The notes beneath the pieces were generated by a model. That model worked only from the letters and a program-made list of their open reading frames with translations. It had not been told where the DNA came from and did not search any database. A stretch of 64,000 nucleotides of DNA from Paracoccaceae bacterium. GTDB lineage: Bacteria; Pseudomonadota; Alphaproteobacteria; Rhodobacterales; Rhodobacteraceae. Of this stretch, positions 20,636-28,844 are shown one piece after another (within the stretch, counting starts at the first letter, position 1; each line of letters opens with the position of its first letter). The position numbers and the translations under genes are program-made. Where the stretch lies: NCBI GenBank assembly GCA_027013095.1, contig JALUYI010000019.1:124001-188000 (forward strand), in the 5' to 3' direction.

Positions 20636-21949
20636 ATGGGCAATGTCCCTTCCAGCGTGAACGGCCAGGGGCGGGTGCTGACGGCATCCATCCTGCTGGC
20701 GGCGGCATTGCTGCCGGGCACACCGGCGGCCGCCGCGCTGCGCCAGATCGCGCCGGGCGGGGGCGCGCTGATCGAGGCGGTAAAATCGGCCGGGGCGGGG
20801 GATGTCCTGCGCCTCGGCCCCGGAACCTATGCCGGCCCCGTCGTCATCGACAGGCCGATGACCATCGAGGGCGCCGGCAAGGCCGTGGTTCAGGGCAACG
20901 GCAAGGGCAGCGTGATCACGGTGCGGGCGTCACGCGTGACCATACGCGGCCTGACGATCCGGGGATCGGGCTCGTCCAACCAGACGCTGGACAGCGCCGT
21001 CAAGCTGCCGCGCGGCTGGCGCAACGCCCGCATCGAAAACAATGTCATGCTGGGCAATCTGGTGGGCGTCGATGTTCATGGCGCAATCAATGCGCGGGTT
21101 GCCGGCAACATCATCGTCGGGCGGCGCGACAAGCGCATGAACGACCGCGGCAACGGCATCTATGTCTGGAACGCGCCCGGGCTGATCGTCGAGGATAACG
21201 ACATCCGCTATGGCCGCGACGGCATTTTCGTCAACACCAGCAACAGGGATATCTTTCGCAACAACCGCTTTCGCGACCTGCGTTTTGCGGTGCATTACAT
21301 GTACACCCATAACAGCGTCGTCAGCGGCAACATCTCGACGCGCAACCATCTGGGCTATGCGGTGATGTTTTCAAACAACGTCAAGGTCACCGATAATATC
21401 TCGCTGGATGACCGCGATTACGGGATCATGCTGAACTATACCAACAACAGCGTGATCTCGGGCAACCTGCTGAAAGGCGTCAGGGATCGCGGCATCTTCG
21501 TCTATGACGCGCAAAAGAACCGCATCACCGGCAACCGGATCGAGGGCTGCGGCATCGGCATCCATTTCACCGCCGGCTCGGAACGCAACATCGTCAGCGG
21601 CAATGCCTTTGTCGGCAATCGCATCCAGGTGAAATATGTCGGCACCAAATGGATCGACTGGAGCTATCGGGGCCGCGGCAACTACTGGAGCAACTTTTCC
21701 GCCTATGACCTGAACGGCGATGGCATTGCCGAGGGCATCTTTCGGCCCAACGACGCCGTTGACCGGGTGCTGTGGACACAACCGGCCGCGCGCCTGTTGC
21801 TGGGCTCACCCGCGGTGCAGCTGGTGCGCTGGTCGCAATCGGCCTTTCCGGCGCTGCTGCCGGGCGGGGTGGTTGACCGGCATCCCCTGATGAACCCCGT
21901 CAAGATGGACATACCGGATTGGGAGGCACGCCATGGCAGCGGCAGCTGA
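20636..21949 (+). CDS. nosD: NosD, periplasmic copper-site maturation protein
   Basis: This 437-residue protein has a Sec-type signal peptide (hydrophobic core LTASILLAAALL, then PAAAA). Its parallel beta-helix repeats (right-handed CASH/NosD repeats) show the recurring GN-I/V-SGN pattern from about residue 60 to 340. NosD works with the NosFY ABC transporter to assemble the sulfide-containing CuZ site of NosZ. The start is the ATG at 20636, with AAGGAGA upstream; an ATG at 20618 is in frame but overlies the binding site. Its end overlaps nosF by 17 nt. Confidence 0.96.
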   Translation: MGNVPSSVNGQGRVLTASILLAAALLPGTPAAAALRQIAPGGGALIEAVKSAGAGDVLRLGPGTYAGPVVIDRPMTIEGAGKAVVQGNGKGSVITVRASRVTIRGLTIRGSGSSNQTLDSAVKLPRGWRNARIENNVMLGNLVGVDVHGAINARVAGNIIVGRRDKRMNDRGNGIYVWNAPGLIVEDNDIRYGRDGIFVNTSNRDIFRNNRFRDLRFAVHYMYTHNSVVSGNISTRNHLGYAVMFSNNVKVTDNISLDDRDYGIMLNYTNNSVISGNLLKGVRDRGIFVYDAQKNRITGNRIEGCGIGIHFTAGSERNIVSGNAFVGNRIQVKYVGTKWIDWSYRGRGNYWSNFSAYDLNGDGIAEGIFRPNDAVDRVLWTQPAARLLLGSPAVQLVRWSQSAFPALLPGGVVDRHPLMNPVKMDIPDWEARHGSGS

Positions 21950-22853
21950 GGGCAGGGACGACATGCTCGATGTGCGCAATGTCGTCAAAAGGCAGGGCCC
22001 GCGCGAGACCGTCAAGGATGTCAGCCTGAGCTTGCGCGCAGGCGAGCGCATGGCGCTGCTGGGCCATAATGGCGCCGGCAAGACCACCTTGATCCGCATG
22101 ATCCTGGGCCTGACCCGGATCGACGGCGGCAGTATTTCGGTGTTTGGCAATCGTCCCGGCGACGGCAAGGCGCGTCGGATCACATCATACCTGCCGGAAT
22201 CGGTGGTGTTCCACAAATCGCTGAGCGGGCGCGAACAACTGGTGCTGTTTGCCCGCCTCGCCGGGCAGCCGGTTGACGGATGCATGCCCCTGCTCGAACG
22301 CGTCGGCCTCGCGGAGGCCGCCCACCGCCGCGTCGGCACCTATTCCAAGGGCATGCGCCAGCGTCTGGGCCTTGCACAGGTGCTGCTGGGCCGACCCCGC
22401 CTTGCCCTGCTCGACGAGCCCACCAGCGGGCTGGACCCGATCTCGCGGCATGATTTCTATGGCATCGTCGATGACATGGCCGCGCAGGGCACGGCGGTGC
22501 TGGTCTCGTCCCACGCCCTGACCGAGCTTGAGGCGCGCACCGACCGCATCGCCATCCTGCGCACGGGCCGGCTGGTGGCGATGGACAGCCTTGAAAACCT
22601 GCGCCGCCGTGCGGGGCTGCCGATCCGGATTCGCGTGAAGGCCGCCGAGGGCCACGCCGCCGAGGTGGCCGGCGCGCTTGGTGGCAACCGGATGAATGGT
22701 TGCCGGGTGGAACTGTCCTGCCTGGCCGATCAGAAGATGGCGCGGCTGAAGGCAATCACCGCGCTGGGCGATGCGGTGGCCGATGTCGATCTCGTGCCTC
22801 CCAGCCTTGAGGATCTGTACCGTTACTATGCCGCAGGGGAGGCCGGATCATGA
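21933..22853 (+). CDS. nosF: NosF, ABC transporter ATPase for NosZ maturation
   Basis: This 306-residue ATPase contains Walker A GHNGAGKTTL, a signature region YSKGMRQRLGLAQ, Walker B LALLDEPTSGLD and the switch His in SSHALTE. With NosY and NosD it forms the system believed to supply a sulfur species for the CuZ cluster. It starts inside the end of nosD and overlaps nosY by 4 nt, so the genes are translationally coupled. Confidence 0.96.
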   Translation: MAAAAEGRDDMLDVRNVVKRQGPRETVKDVSLSLRAGERMALLGHNGAGKTTLIRMILGLTRIDGGSISVFGNRPGDGKARRITSYLPESVVFHKSLSGREQLVLFARLAGQPVDGCMPLLERVGLAEAAHRRVGTYSKGMRQRLGLAQVLLGRPRLALLDEPTSGLDPISRHDFYGIVDDMAAQGTAVLVSSHALTELEARTDRIAILRTGRLVAMDSLENLRRRAGLPIRIRVKAAEGHAAEVAGALGGNRMNGCRVELSCLADQKMARLKAITALGDAVADVDLVPPSLEDLYRYYAAGEAGS

Positions 22854-23674
22854 TGCGCCGCATTTTCGCCATTGCCGGGGCCGAGCTGCGCATCGCGCTG
22901 CGCAACCGCTGGATATTGATCGCCACCTCGCTGATGGTGCTGTTTTCGCTGGCGCTGACATTTGCGGGCGCGGCCCCCACCGGCGCGCTGGGGGTCGATC
23001 TGCTGACGGTCTCGGTTGCCTCGATGACAACGCTTTCGGTCTATCTGGTGCCGCTCCTGGCGCTGCTGATGTCATTTGACGCCATCGCGGGCGAGGTCGA
23101 ACGCGGCGCCCTGGCGCTGGTGCTGACCTACCCGGTTTCGCGCGGCGAGCTGCTGCTGGGCAAGCTGGTCTCGCATCTGGTGGTGCTGTCGCTGGCGGTG
23201 TTCCTCGGCTTCGGCATTGCCGGGCTGGCGGCATGGCTGGCCGGCGGCGTCGGCGGCGAAAGCCTTGCCGCATTGTTGCGCCTGTGCTGGAGCGCGGTTG
23301 TCCTGGGGGCCAGCTTTCTGGCGATCGGCTATGCGCTGTCGGCCACGGCCCGCAGCTCCAGCGCCGCGGCGGGGCTGGCGATCGGCGTGTGGATCCTGTT
23401 TGTCGTGCTTTACGACCTCGGGCTTCTGGGGGCGCTGGTCTATGACGGGGGCGGATTCTTTACCCGCAAGCTGTTTCCGCTGCTGCTGGCGGCCAACCCG
23501 GCCGACGCCTTTCGCATCTTCAACCTCTCGGGCGCCGGCAAGGTGGCGCTGGCATCCGGCCTTGCCGGAGCCACCAACGGGCTGCCCGGCTGGGCGGTGC
23601 TGCTGTCGATGTTCGGCTGGCCACCGGCTGTTCTGGCGCTGGCGCGTCTTGCACTGAAAAGGGTCGAGCCATGA
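22850..23674 (+). CDS. nosY: NosY, ABC transporter permease for NosZ maturation
   Basis: This 274-residue protein has about six membrane helices and the ABC-2 type permease pattern. A cytoplasmic N-terminus (MMRRIFAIAGAELRIALRNR) leads into the first helix, and the EVERGALALVLTYPVSRGEL loop typically contacts the ATPase. It is the membrane partner of NosF. Both ends overlap neighbouring genes by 4 nt. Confidence 0.95.
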   Translation: MMRRIFAIAGAELRIALRNRWILIATSLMVLFSLALTFAGAAPTGALGVDLLTVSVASMTTLSVYLVPLLALLMSFDAIAGEVERGALALVLTYPVSRGELLLGKLVSHLVVLSLAVFLGFGIAGLAAWLAGGVGGESLAALLRLCWSAVVLGASFLAIGYALSATARSSSAAAGLAIGVWILFVVLYDLGLLGALVYDGGGFFTRKLFPLLLAANPADAFRIFNLSGAGKVALASGLAGATNGLPGWAVLLSMFGWPPAVLALARLALKRVEP

Positions 23675-24303
23675 TCAGATACGCACTTCTCGTCGCCGTG
23701 GTCCTGCTCGCGGGATGCCGCGACGATACCTCCGCGAGCATGCCTCCGCCCAAGCCGGTCACCGATGAGACGGTTGCCTATTTCTGCCACATGCTGCTGG
23801 TCAACATGCCGGGGCCCAAGGCGCAGATCATCCTGGAAGGGGTGGACGAGCCGCTGTTCTTTGCCCAGGTGCGCGATGGTGTGGCCTATATGAAACAGCC
23901 CGAACGCACGGCCCCGATTCTGGCCTTTTACGTCAACGACATGGGGCGCGCCAGCAGCTGGCAAAAGCCGGGACGCGACAACTGGACCGATGGCAGGAAG
24001 GCATTCTACGTTATCGGCGCCGATGTCAGGGGCGGCATGGGGGCACCCGAACTGGCACCCTTCGCAAAACGCGGGGATGCCGAAAAATTCGCCCGCGAAA
24101 AGGGGGGCACCGTGACAACATTCGATGCCATTCCCGATGATGCGGTCCTGAAGGCGGTTGACCAACCGGTGATGGACCCTGCCATGACAATGGGCGCGGA
24201 GCCGAAATCGCGCATGGACAAACCGCGCATGGACATGGGGGCCGACAACATGGCGGGCGCCCCGATGAAGATGACACCGTCAGAAAACATGAAAGGGAAC
24301 TGA
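23671..24303 (+). CDS. nosL: NosL, outer-membrane copper chaperone lipoprotein
   Basis: This 210-residue lipoprotein has signal peptide and lipobox LLAGC (acylated Cys about residue 16). NosL delivers Cu(I) to NosZ assembly. The core domain contains the conserved CHM motif (YFCHMLL, about residue 40), where Cys and Met bind copper. The last 45 residues are unusually rich in methionine (DPAMTMGAE, RMDMGADNM, MKMTPSENM), a plausible extra Cu(I) site. It overlaps nosY by 4 nt and is followed 5 bp later by nosX. Confidence 0.95.
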   Translation: MIRYALLVAVVLLAGCRDDTSASMPPPKPVTDETVAYFCHMLLVNMPGPKAQIILEGVDEPLFFAQVRDGVAYMKQPERTAPILAFYVNDMGRASSWQKPGRDNWTDGRKAFYVIGADVRGGMGAPELAPFAKRGDAEKFAREKGGTVTTFDAIPDDAVLKAVDQPVMDPAMTMGAEPKSRMDKPRMDMGADNMAGAPMKMTPSENMKGN

Positions 24304-24308
24304 CCGAC

Positions 24309-25280
24309 ATGACTCGTTTGACGCAACGCCCGCCACGGCCCGCCTCGCGCCGCCGATTCATCGCAATCGGCGCCGCCACCGCCGGCCTTGCCGCGCTACC
24401 GCCAAGCCTGCGTGGCGCTGCGCCTGCGGCCAGCTGGCGCGGTATCGCCCTGGGCGCCGGGGCAAGTTTGACCCTCGCGGGGATGACCCTGGCAGAGGCA
24501 CGTCCGCTGTTTCGGCGGGTGGAATCGGAGTTGAACCGTCTGGAAGACATTTTCAGCCTCTACCGTCCCCATTCGGCGCTGTCGCGGCTGAACAAGACGG
24601 GCGTCCTGCGCAACCCTGCGCCCGAATTTCTCGAACTGTTGTCGCTGGCAGACGCCATTCACGCAGAAACGAACGGCGCCTTTGACCCCACCGTGCAGCC
24701 GTTGTGGACGCTTTATGCCGATGCCATCAGGCAGCACCGTCTGCCGGACCGCGCCGAGACAAGCAGGGCGCGCCGCCTTGTCGGCTGGGATCTTGTCCGC
24801 TTTGACACCGACCGGATATATTTCCTGCGTCCCGGCATGGCGATCACCCTCAACGGCGTGGCGCAGGGCTATATTTCCGATCGGATTGCCCAGCTCCTGC
24901 GCGCCCGGGGGTTGCGCGACGTTCTCGTCGATATGGGCGAAATTCACGCCCTTGGCCATCGACCGGGCGGCGGCCCGTGGCGTGTCGGAATCCGCAGTCC
25001 CGACGGGGCGGTTCTGTCACCCCGTCTGGCGCTTTCCGATCGTGCTCTGGCCACATCGGCCCCGATGGGTACGGTTCTCGATTCATCGGGAAAAATCGGC
25101 CACATATTCGACCCGGGCACCGGCCGGCCCGCAGCTTCATGGACGCAGGTTTCGGTATCGGCAGATACCGCGGCGATGGCCGACGGGCTGGCTACCGCAT
25201 TCTGCCTGATGGAGCGCGCCGACATTCTCCGCACGGCCTCGAAATTCGAGAGCGTGCGGATCGAGGCGCTGCTCGTATGA
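24309..25280 (+). CDS. nosX: NosX, FAD:protein FMN transferase (ApbE family)
   Basis: This 323-residue periplasmic flavin transferase has a Tat signal (SRRRFIAIGAA). ApbE-family motifs include an N-terminal EDIFSLYRPHSALSRLN segment, the FDPTVQPLW region, LNGVAQGYISDRI, VDMGEIHALG and SADTAAMADGLATAF. In nos clusters this enzyme attaches FMN to NosR, whose SGATVT acceptor motif is encoded in the same cluster. It is the last gene of the nos cluster; no clear terminator follows. Confidence 0.95.
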   Translation: MTRLTQRPPRPASRRRFIAIGAATAGLAALPPSLRGAAPAASWRGIALGAGASLTLAGMTLAEARPLFRRVESELNRLEDIFSLYRPHSALSRLNKTGVLRNPAPEFLELLSLADAIHAETNGAFDPTVQPLWTLYADAIRQHRLPDRAETSRARRLVGWDLVRFDTDRIYFLRPGMAITLNGVAQGYISDRIAQLLRARGLRDVLVDMGEIHALGHRPGGGPWRVGIRSPDGAVLSPRLALSDRALATSAPMGTVLDSSGKIGHIFDPGTGRPAASWTQVSVSADTAAMADGLATAFCLMERADILRTASKFESVRIEALLV

Positions 25281-25799
25281 CGGCCCGAGCAAGGTATCAT
25301 GAGACCGTTAATCGCCACGGCATAGTTTTCTACGGGGATTGACGGACAAGGCAGATCCTCAGACGCATCGCCGCCCCCGTGCCAGTGCATCGCAGGATAG
25401 TGTTGAGAAGATTGCCCGTCGCCTGCCAGCGTGATCTATACGCCGCGCATCGTCACTGCCCACAAGGTGCGTGTGCGCCAAGCTGTTGGAACTCAACTGC
25501 GCGGCGCGAACAGGTCGCGCACTCCATCGTCCAACCGGCATTCTGGATGGGGAGGACCTTGGCCCAGGCCCTCTCCGTTTACCCCATATCCTGCCCCACA
25601 GTTTTGCGAGCAATCGGCAAGAGTGCCACGATTTTTCACGATATCGTCGAGACTCCCGGGGTGATCACCCCTGACGTGCAGCCGGTTTTGGCGGTTGATT
25701 TTTTATTGATCGGTCAAAAAATTCTTGCAAGATTCGGGAAGGAGCCTATCGTAATGCCTATCATTAACAATAATTAGTCCAAAAAATAGGGGGAGTCTC
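25281..25799. other. Long intergenic region between nosX and the cyclic nucleotidase gene
   Basis: I find no convincing gene in these 519 bp; short open frames on both strands have no recognisable content. The right end is AT-rich and holds the candidate promoter and GntR-associated elements of the next gene (25708-25727 and 25760-25771). Confidence 0.55.
25708..25727 (+). promoter_or_regulatory. Element shared with the livJ-like promoter (copy A)
   Basis: The 20-mer gatcggtcaaaaaattcttg matches the sequence at 28722-28741 in 18 of 20 positions. Its 3' end overlaps a -35-like TTGCAA (25725-25730) with a -10-like TATCGT 16 bp further on. An atcattaacaat sequence at 25760-25771 matches 10 of 12 positions of the palindrome in the other promoter. 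It is probably a binding site for the GntR regulator at 27902-28621, which is an inference. Confidence 0.6.
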
Positions 25800-27770
25800 A
25801 TGTCTTTCAATCAACCCATTAACCGGCGGAAATTTGTTCTTGGGGGGACGGCGGCAGGGGCGTTGATTGCGCTGCATCCGTTCTCGGCGCGCGCGGCGGC
25901 CAATCAGGCGCATCTGCGGGTCATGTCCACGACCGATATCCATGTGCATGTCTGGCCTTATGACTATTACGCCGACCGCCCCAGCGATAGCGTTGGCCTT
26001 GCGCGCACGGCCGCCATCATCCGGGGGGTCCGGGCCGAGGCGACAAATTCCCTTTTGGTGGATAATGGCGACTATCTGCAAGGCAATCCGATGGGGGATT
26101 ACATCGCCTATGAACGTGGCATGAAAGAGGGCGACCTGCATCCGATCATTCAGGCGATGAATACGCTTGGATACGATGTTGGCACGCTTGGCAATCACGA
26201 ATTCAACTATGGGGTGTCGTTTCTGGACAAGGTGAATTCGGGGGCTAACTATCCGATTATAAACGCCAATTTCGGCCAGAAACTGGGCGCGAACCCGCGT
26301 GGCGATACGCTGCACGTCAAGCCTTATATCATTCTTGATCGCCAGATCACCGATGGCGCGGGCAAGGTCCACAAGATCAAAATCGGTCTGATCGGCTTTG
26401 TTCCGCCGCAAATCATGAACTGGGACCGCGCCCATCTTGAGGGGAAATTCGCCGCCCGCGATATCCTTGAGGCAGGCCGCGCATGGGTGCCTGAAATGAA
26501 GGAGGCGGGCGCCGATATCATTATCGCGCTTTCCCATTCGGGCATCACCAATGACCGCGAGAGCAGCGGCATGGAGAACGCCTCTCTGCATGTGGCGGGG
26601 ATCGACGGAATTGACGCGGTCGTGACCGGCCACCAGCACAAGGTTTTCCCCGGCAAGAAATTCAAAACCGGCAACGGGGTGGACGTGGAAAACGGCACCT
26701 TGATGGGCAAACCCGCCACAATGGGCGGGTTCTGGGGCTCGCATATGGGGCTGATCGATTTGATGCTGGAACAGGACGGCGGCACATGGCGCATCGCCAC
26801 ATCCCAAAGCACGACTCGGCCAATTTACAAACGCGACGGGCGCAAGAAAATCCCGCTGGTCAAAAGCGAACAAGACGTGATGGAGTCCGTGGCCAAGGAA
26901 CATAAGGCGACGCTGGAATATATCCGCAGGCCGGTGGGCAAAACCGATGCGGCGCTTTATTCCTATTTCTCGCTGGTGGCGGATGACCCGTCGGTTCAGA
27001 TTGTCTCAAACGCGCAGCTTTGGTATATGCGCCAGATGATGAAAGGCACCAAATGGGAGGGGCTGCCGATCCTTTCCGCAGCGGCCCCGTTCAAGGCCGG
27101 CGGACGTGGTGGACCGGATTATTATACCGACGTCAAGCCGGGGCCAGTCGCGATCAAGAATGTGTCCGACCTTTATCTTTATCCCAACACGGTGCGCGCG
27201 GTTCTGATTGACGGCGCGACGGTCAAGAACTGGCTGGAACGCTCGGCCGGGATTTTCAACCAAGTGTCACCGGGAAAGGCCGATCAGCCGCTCCTCAACC
27301 CCGAATTTCCCAGCTATAATTTCGACGTGATTGATGGTGTGACCTATCAGATCGACCTGACGCAGCCGTCGAAATATTCCACCAAGGGCGATTTGCTCAA
27401 CCCCGATGCAAACCGCATCATCAACCTTAAGTTTCACGGCAAACCCATTGATCCGGCACAGAAATTTGTGGTTGCGACCAACAATTACCGGGCCGGTGGT
27501 GGCGGGTCTTTCCCCGGCAATGACGGCACGACCGTGATTTTCGAGGGGCCGGATACCAACCGCGATGTGTTGGTGCGCTATCTGGTTGAAAAGGGCACGG
27601 TCAATCCCAAGGCCAATGGCAACTGGTCGCTGGCGCCAATCAAGGGGGCAAGCGTGGTGTTTGATACGGGACCGGCAGGGGCACAATATGCTGCCGATGT
27701 GCCGGGGGTCTCGATTGCCCCAGCGGGTGACGGGGCCGACGGATTCGCACGCTATCGGATCACCTTCTGA
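25800..27770 (+). CDS. cpdB: 2',3'-cyclic-nucleotide 2'-phosphodiesterase/3'-nucleotidase, Tat-exported
   Basis: This 656-residue periplasmic enzyme hydrolyses 2',3'-cyclic nucleotides and 3'-nucleotides, releasing nucleosides and phosphate. A twin-arginine signal (NRRKFVLGG) precedes a calcineurin-like metallophosphatase domain with DIHVH (residues 46-50), DNGDYLQGNPMGD, GNHEFNYG, ALSHSG and GHQH. A 5'-nucleotidase C-terminal domain follows, with FVVATNNYRAGGGGSFPG. The start is the ATG at 25800, after AGGGGGAG. A terminator follows the stop. Its promoter shares an element with the livJ-like promoter, suggesting joint control by the GntR protein encoded between them. Confidence 0.93.
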   Translation: MSFNQPINRRKFVLGGTAAGALIALHPFSARAAANQAHLRVMSTTDIHVHVWPYDYYADRPSDSVGLARTAAIIRGVRAEATNSLLVDNGDYLQGNPMGDYIAYERGMKEGDLHPIIQAMNTLGYDVGTLGNHEFNYGVSFLDKVNSGANYPIINANFGQKLGANPRGDTLHVKPYIILDRQITDGAGKVHKIKIGLIGFVPPQIMNWDRAHLEGKFAARDILEAGRAWVPEMKEAGADIIIALSHSGITNDRESSGMENASLHVAGIDGIDAVVTGHQHKVFPGKKFKTGNGVDVENGTLMGKPATMGGFWGSHMGLIDLMLEQDGGTWRIATSQSTTRPIYKRDGRKKIPLVKSEQDVMESVAKEHKATLEYIRRPVGKTDAALYSYFSLVADDPSVQIVSNAQLWYMRQMMKGTKWEGLPILSAAAPFKAGGRGGPDYYTDVKPGPVAIKNVSDLYLYPNTVRAVLIDGATVKNWLERSAGIFNQVSPGKADQPLLNPEFPSYNFDVIDGVTYQIDLTQPSKYSTKGDLLNPDANRIINLKFHGKPIDPAQKFVVATNNYRAGGGGSFPGNDGTTVIFEGPDTNRDVLVRYLVEKGTVNPKANGNWSLAPIKGASVVFDTGPAGAQYAADVPGVSIAPAGDGADGFARYRITF

Positions 27771-27791
27771 TTGGAATTACGACTTATTGAC

Positions 27792-27823
27792 AAGGCCCCG
27801 GACGGTGTTTCGGGGCCTTTCCT
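27792..27823 (+). terminator. Intrinsic terminator downstream of cpdB
   Basis: A 9-bp perfect stem (aaggccccg 27792-27800, cggggcctt 27811-27819) with a 10-nt loop is followed by a short pyrimidine tail. It lies 21 bp after the cpdB stop and ahead of the convergent GntR gene. Confidence 0.82.
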
Positions 27824-27901
27824 CGTTCACGTCTGGCCGAGGGTGTACACCACTCCCTATGTCCCGTTACCCTACGGAATGCGGCAAGCCCTACGCGGCG
27901 C

Positions 27902-28621
27902 TCAGCTTCGGCCGAGAACGTTGAGCAGATCGTCGGGCCGGCCCTTGCGCTCGTCCATGGAGAGGCCGCTGCGGATATGTTCCAGATGGCTTTTCACCTG
28001 CTGTTCGGCGCGCGCCGGGTCGCGCTGGCTGATGGCCCTGAGAATCTCCATATGCTCGTTATCGGGGCAGCTGGATTGCCCGGAAATGCCAAAGAGCCCG
28101 ACGATCAGCGAGGTGCGGGTGACCAGCTCACGCAGGATGCGCACCAGCACCTGATTGCGGGTGGCCTCGGCCAGCCGCAGATGGAATTCTCCCGAAAGGC
28201 GGATCATCTCGGTGCGCTCCTGCTTGGTGCGGGCGGTGTCCTCGCGCGCGATATGGGCGCTCAGAAGCGTCAGCAGATCATCGCTGTGCGAAAGCGCCAG
28301 CTGACGCACCAGCGGCGGCTCGATCAGGAGCCGGGCCTCGAAAACATCGTTCGCCTCGCCCTGATCGGGGCAGGCGACAAACGCGCCGCGATTCGACTTG
28401 AGCTCGACGATCCCCTGGCTGGAAAGCAGCAGAAGCGCCCGACGCACCCGCATCCGCCCGACTCCAAAGATTTCGCACAGGCGCGATTCGCTCAGCTTGG
28501 TATTGGGCGCAAGGCGTTGCTCCATCACCGCGTTATAGATCTGCTCGACGATCAGTTTTTCGTCCGGGCCGGATGAAAATTTCGTTTCCTGCGCGTGTGT
28601 TGCCTGCTTTGAAGGCGCCAA
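27902..28621 (-). CDS. GntR-family regulator, FadR/FCD type
   Basis: This 239-residue regulator has an N-terminal winged helix-turn-helix (LSESRLCEIFGVGRMRVRRA) and an all-helical FCD effector domain. The FCD histidines that usually bind a metal are present (FHLRLAEA, EHMEI, SHLEHI). The start is a TTG at 28621, supported by AGGAG 6 nt upstream; no ATG or GTG fits. It is divergent from the branched-chain-type transporter and convergent with cpdB. A 14-bp palindrome in the shared divergent region is the likely operator. FCD regulators usually repress the neighbouring catabolic or transport genes until an organic acid or amino acid binds. Confidence 0.92.
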   Translation of the reverse strand: MAPSKQATHAQETKFSSGPDEKLIVEQIYNAVMEQRLAPNTKLSESRLCEIFGVGRMRVRRALLLLSSQGIVELKSNRGAFVACPDQGEANDVFEARLLIEPPLVRQLALSHSDDLLTLLSAHIAREDTARTKQERTEMIRLSGEFHLRLAEATRNQVLVRILRELVTRTSLIVGLFGISGQSSCPDNEHMEILRAISQRDPARAEQQVKSHLEHIRSGLSMDERKGRPDDLLNVLGRS

Positions 28622-28721
28622 ATCCTGCTCCTAGTTGCGTTCGCCGCGCGCCACGAGCGGGCGCAATTTCATGTCACCATAGCCCCGCAGGACTGGAAGA
28701 ACCATGCCATTATTGCGTACG

Positions 28722-28741
28722 ATCAGTCAAAAAATTGTTGA
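28722..28741 (+). promoter_or_regulatory. Element shared with the cpdB promoter (copy B), overlapping the -35
   Basis: The 20-mer gatcagtcaaaaaattgttg matches 25708-25727 in 18 of 20 positions. Its last three bases begin the consensus -35 TTGACA (28739-28744) of the livJ-like gene. A weaker -10-like TTGGAT stands 17 bp downstream at 28762-28767. Confidence 0.6.
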
Positions 28742-28746
28742 CACTG

Positions 28747-28760
28747 ATTGTTAACAATCG
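28747..28760. promoter_or_regulatory. Perfect 14-bp palindrome, candidate GntR operator
   Basis: GATTGTTAACAATC is a perfect inverted repeat lying between the candidate -35 and -10 of the livJ-like gene, a classical repressor position. It is also in the divergent region of the GntR gene. TTGT-N-ACAA-like half sites are common for FCD-type GntR regulators. Confidence 0.62.
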
Positions 28761-28844
28761 TTGGATCACGGGGCAGGACAGCAAGCGGATGAACGCCTGA
28801 AAGGCGGTCTGCGCGCATCACCAAGAACCAACAGGGGATTAGCA

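Noticed and set aside
25706-25717. TTGATCGGTCAA as an FNR box upstream of cpdB
   Set aside because: The half sites are only 2 bp apart, whereas FNR-type boxes need 4. The sequence is better explained as part of the element shared with the livJ promoter.
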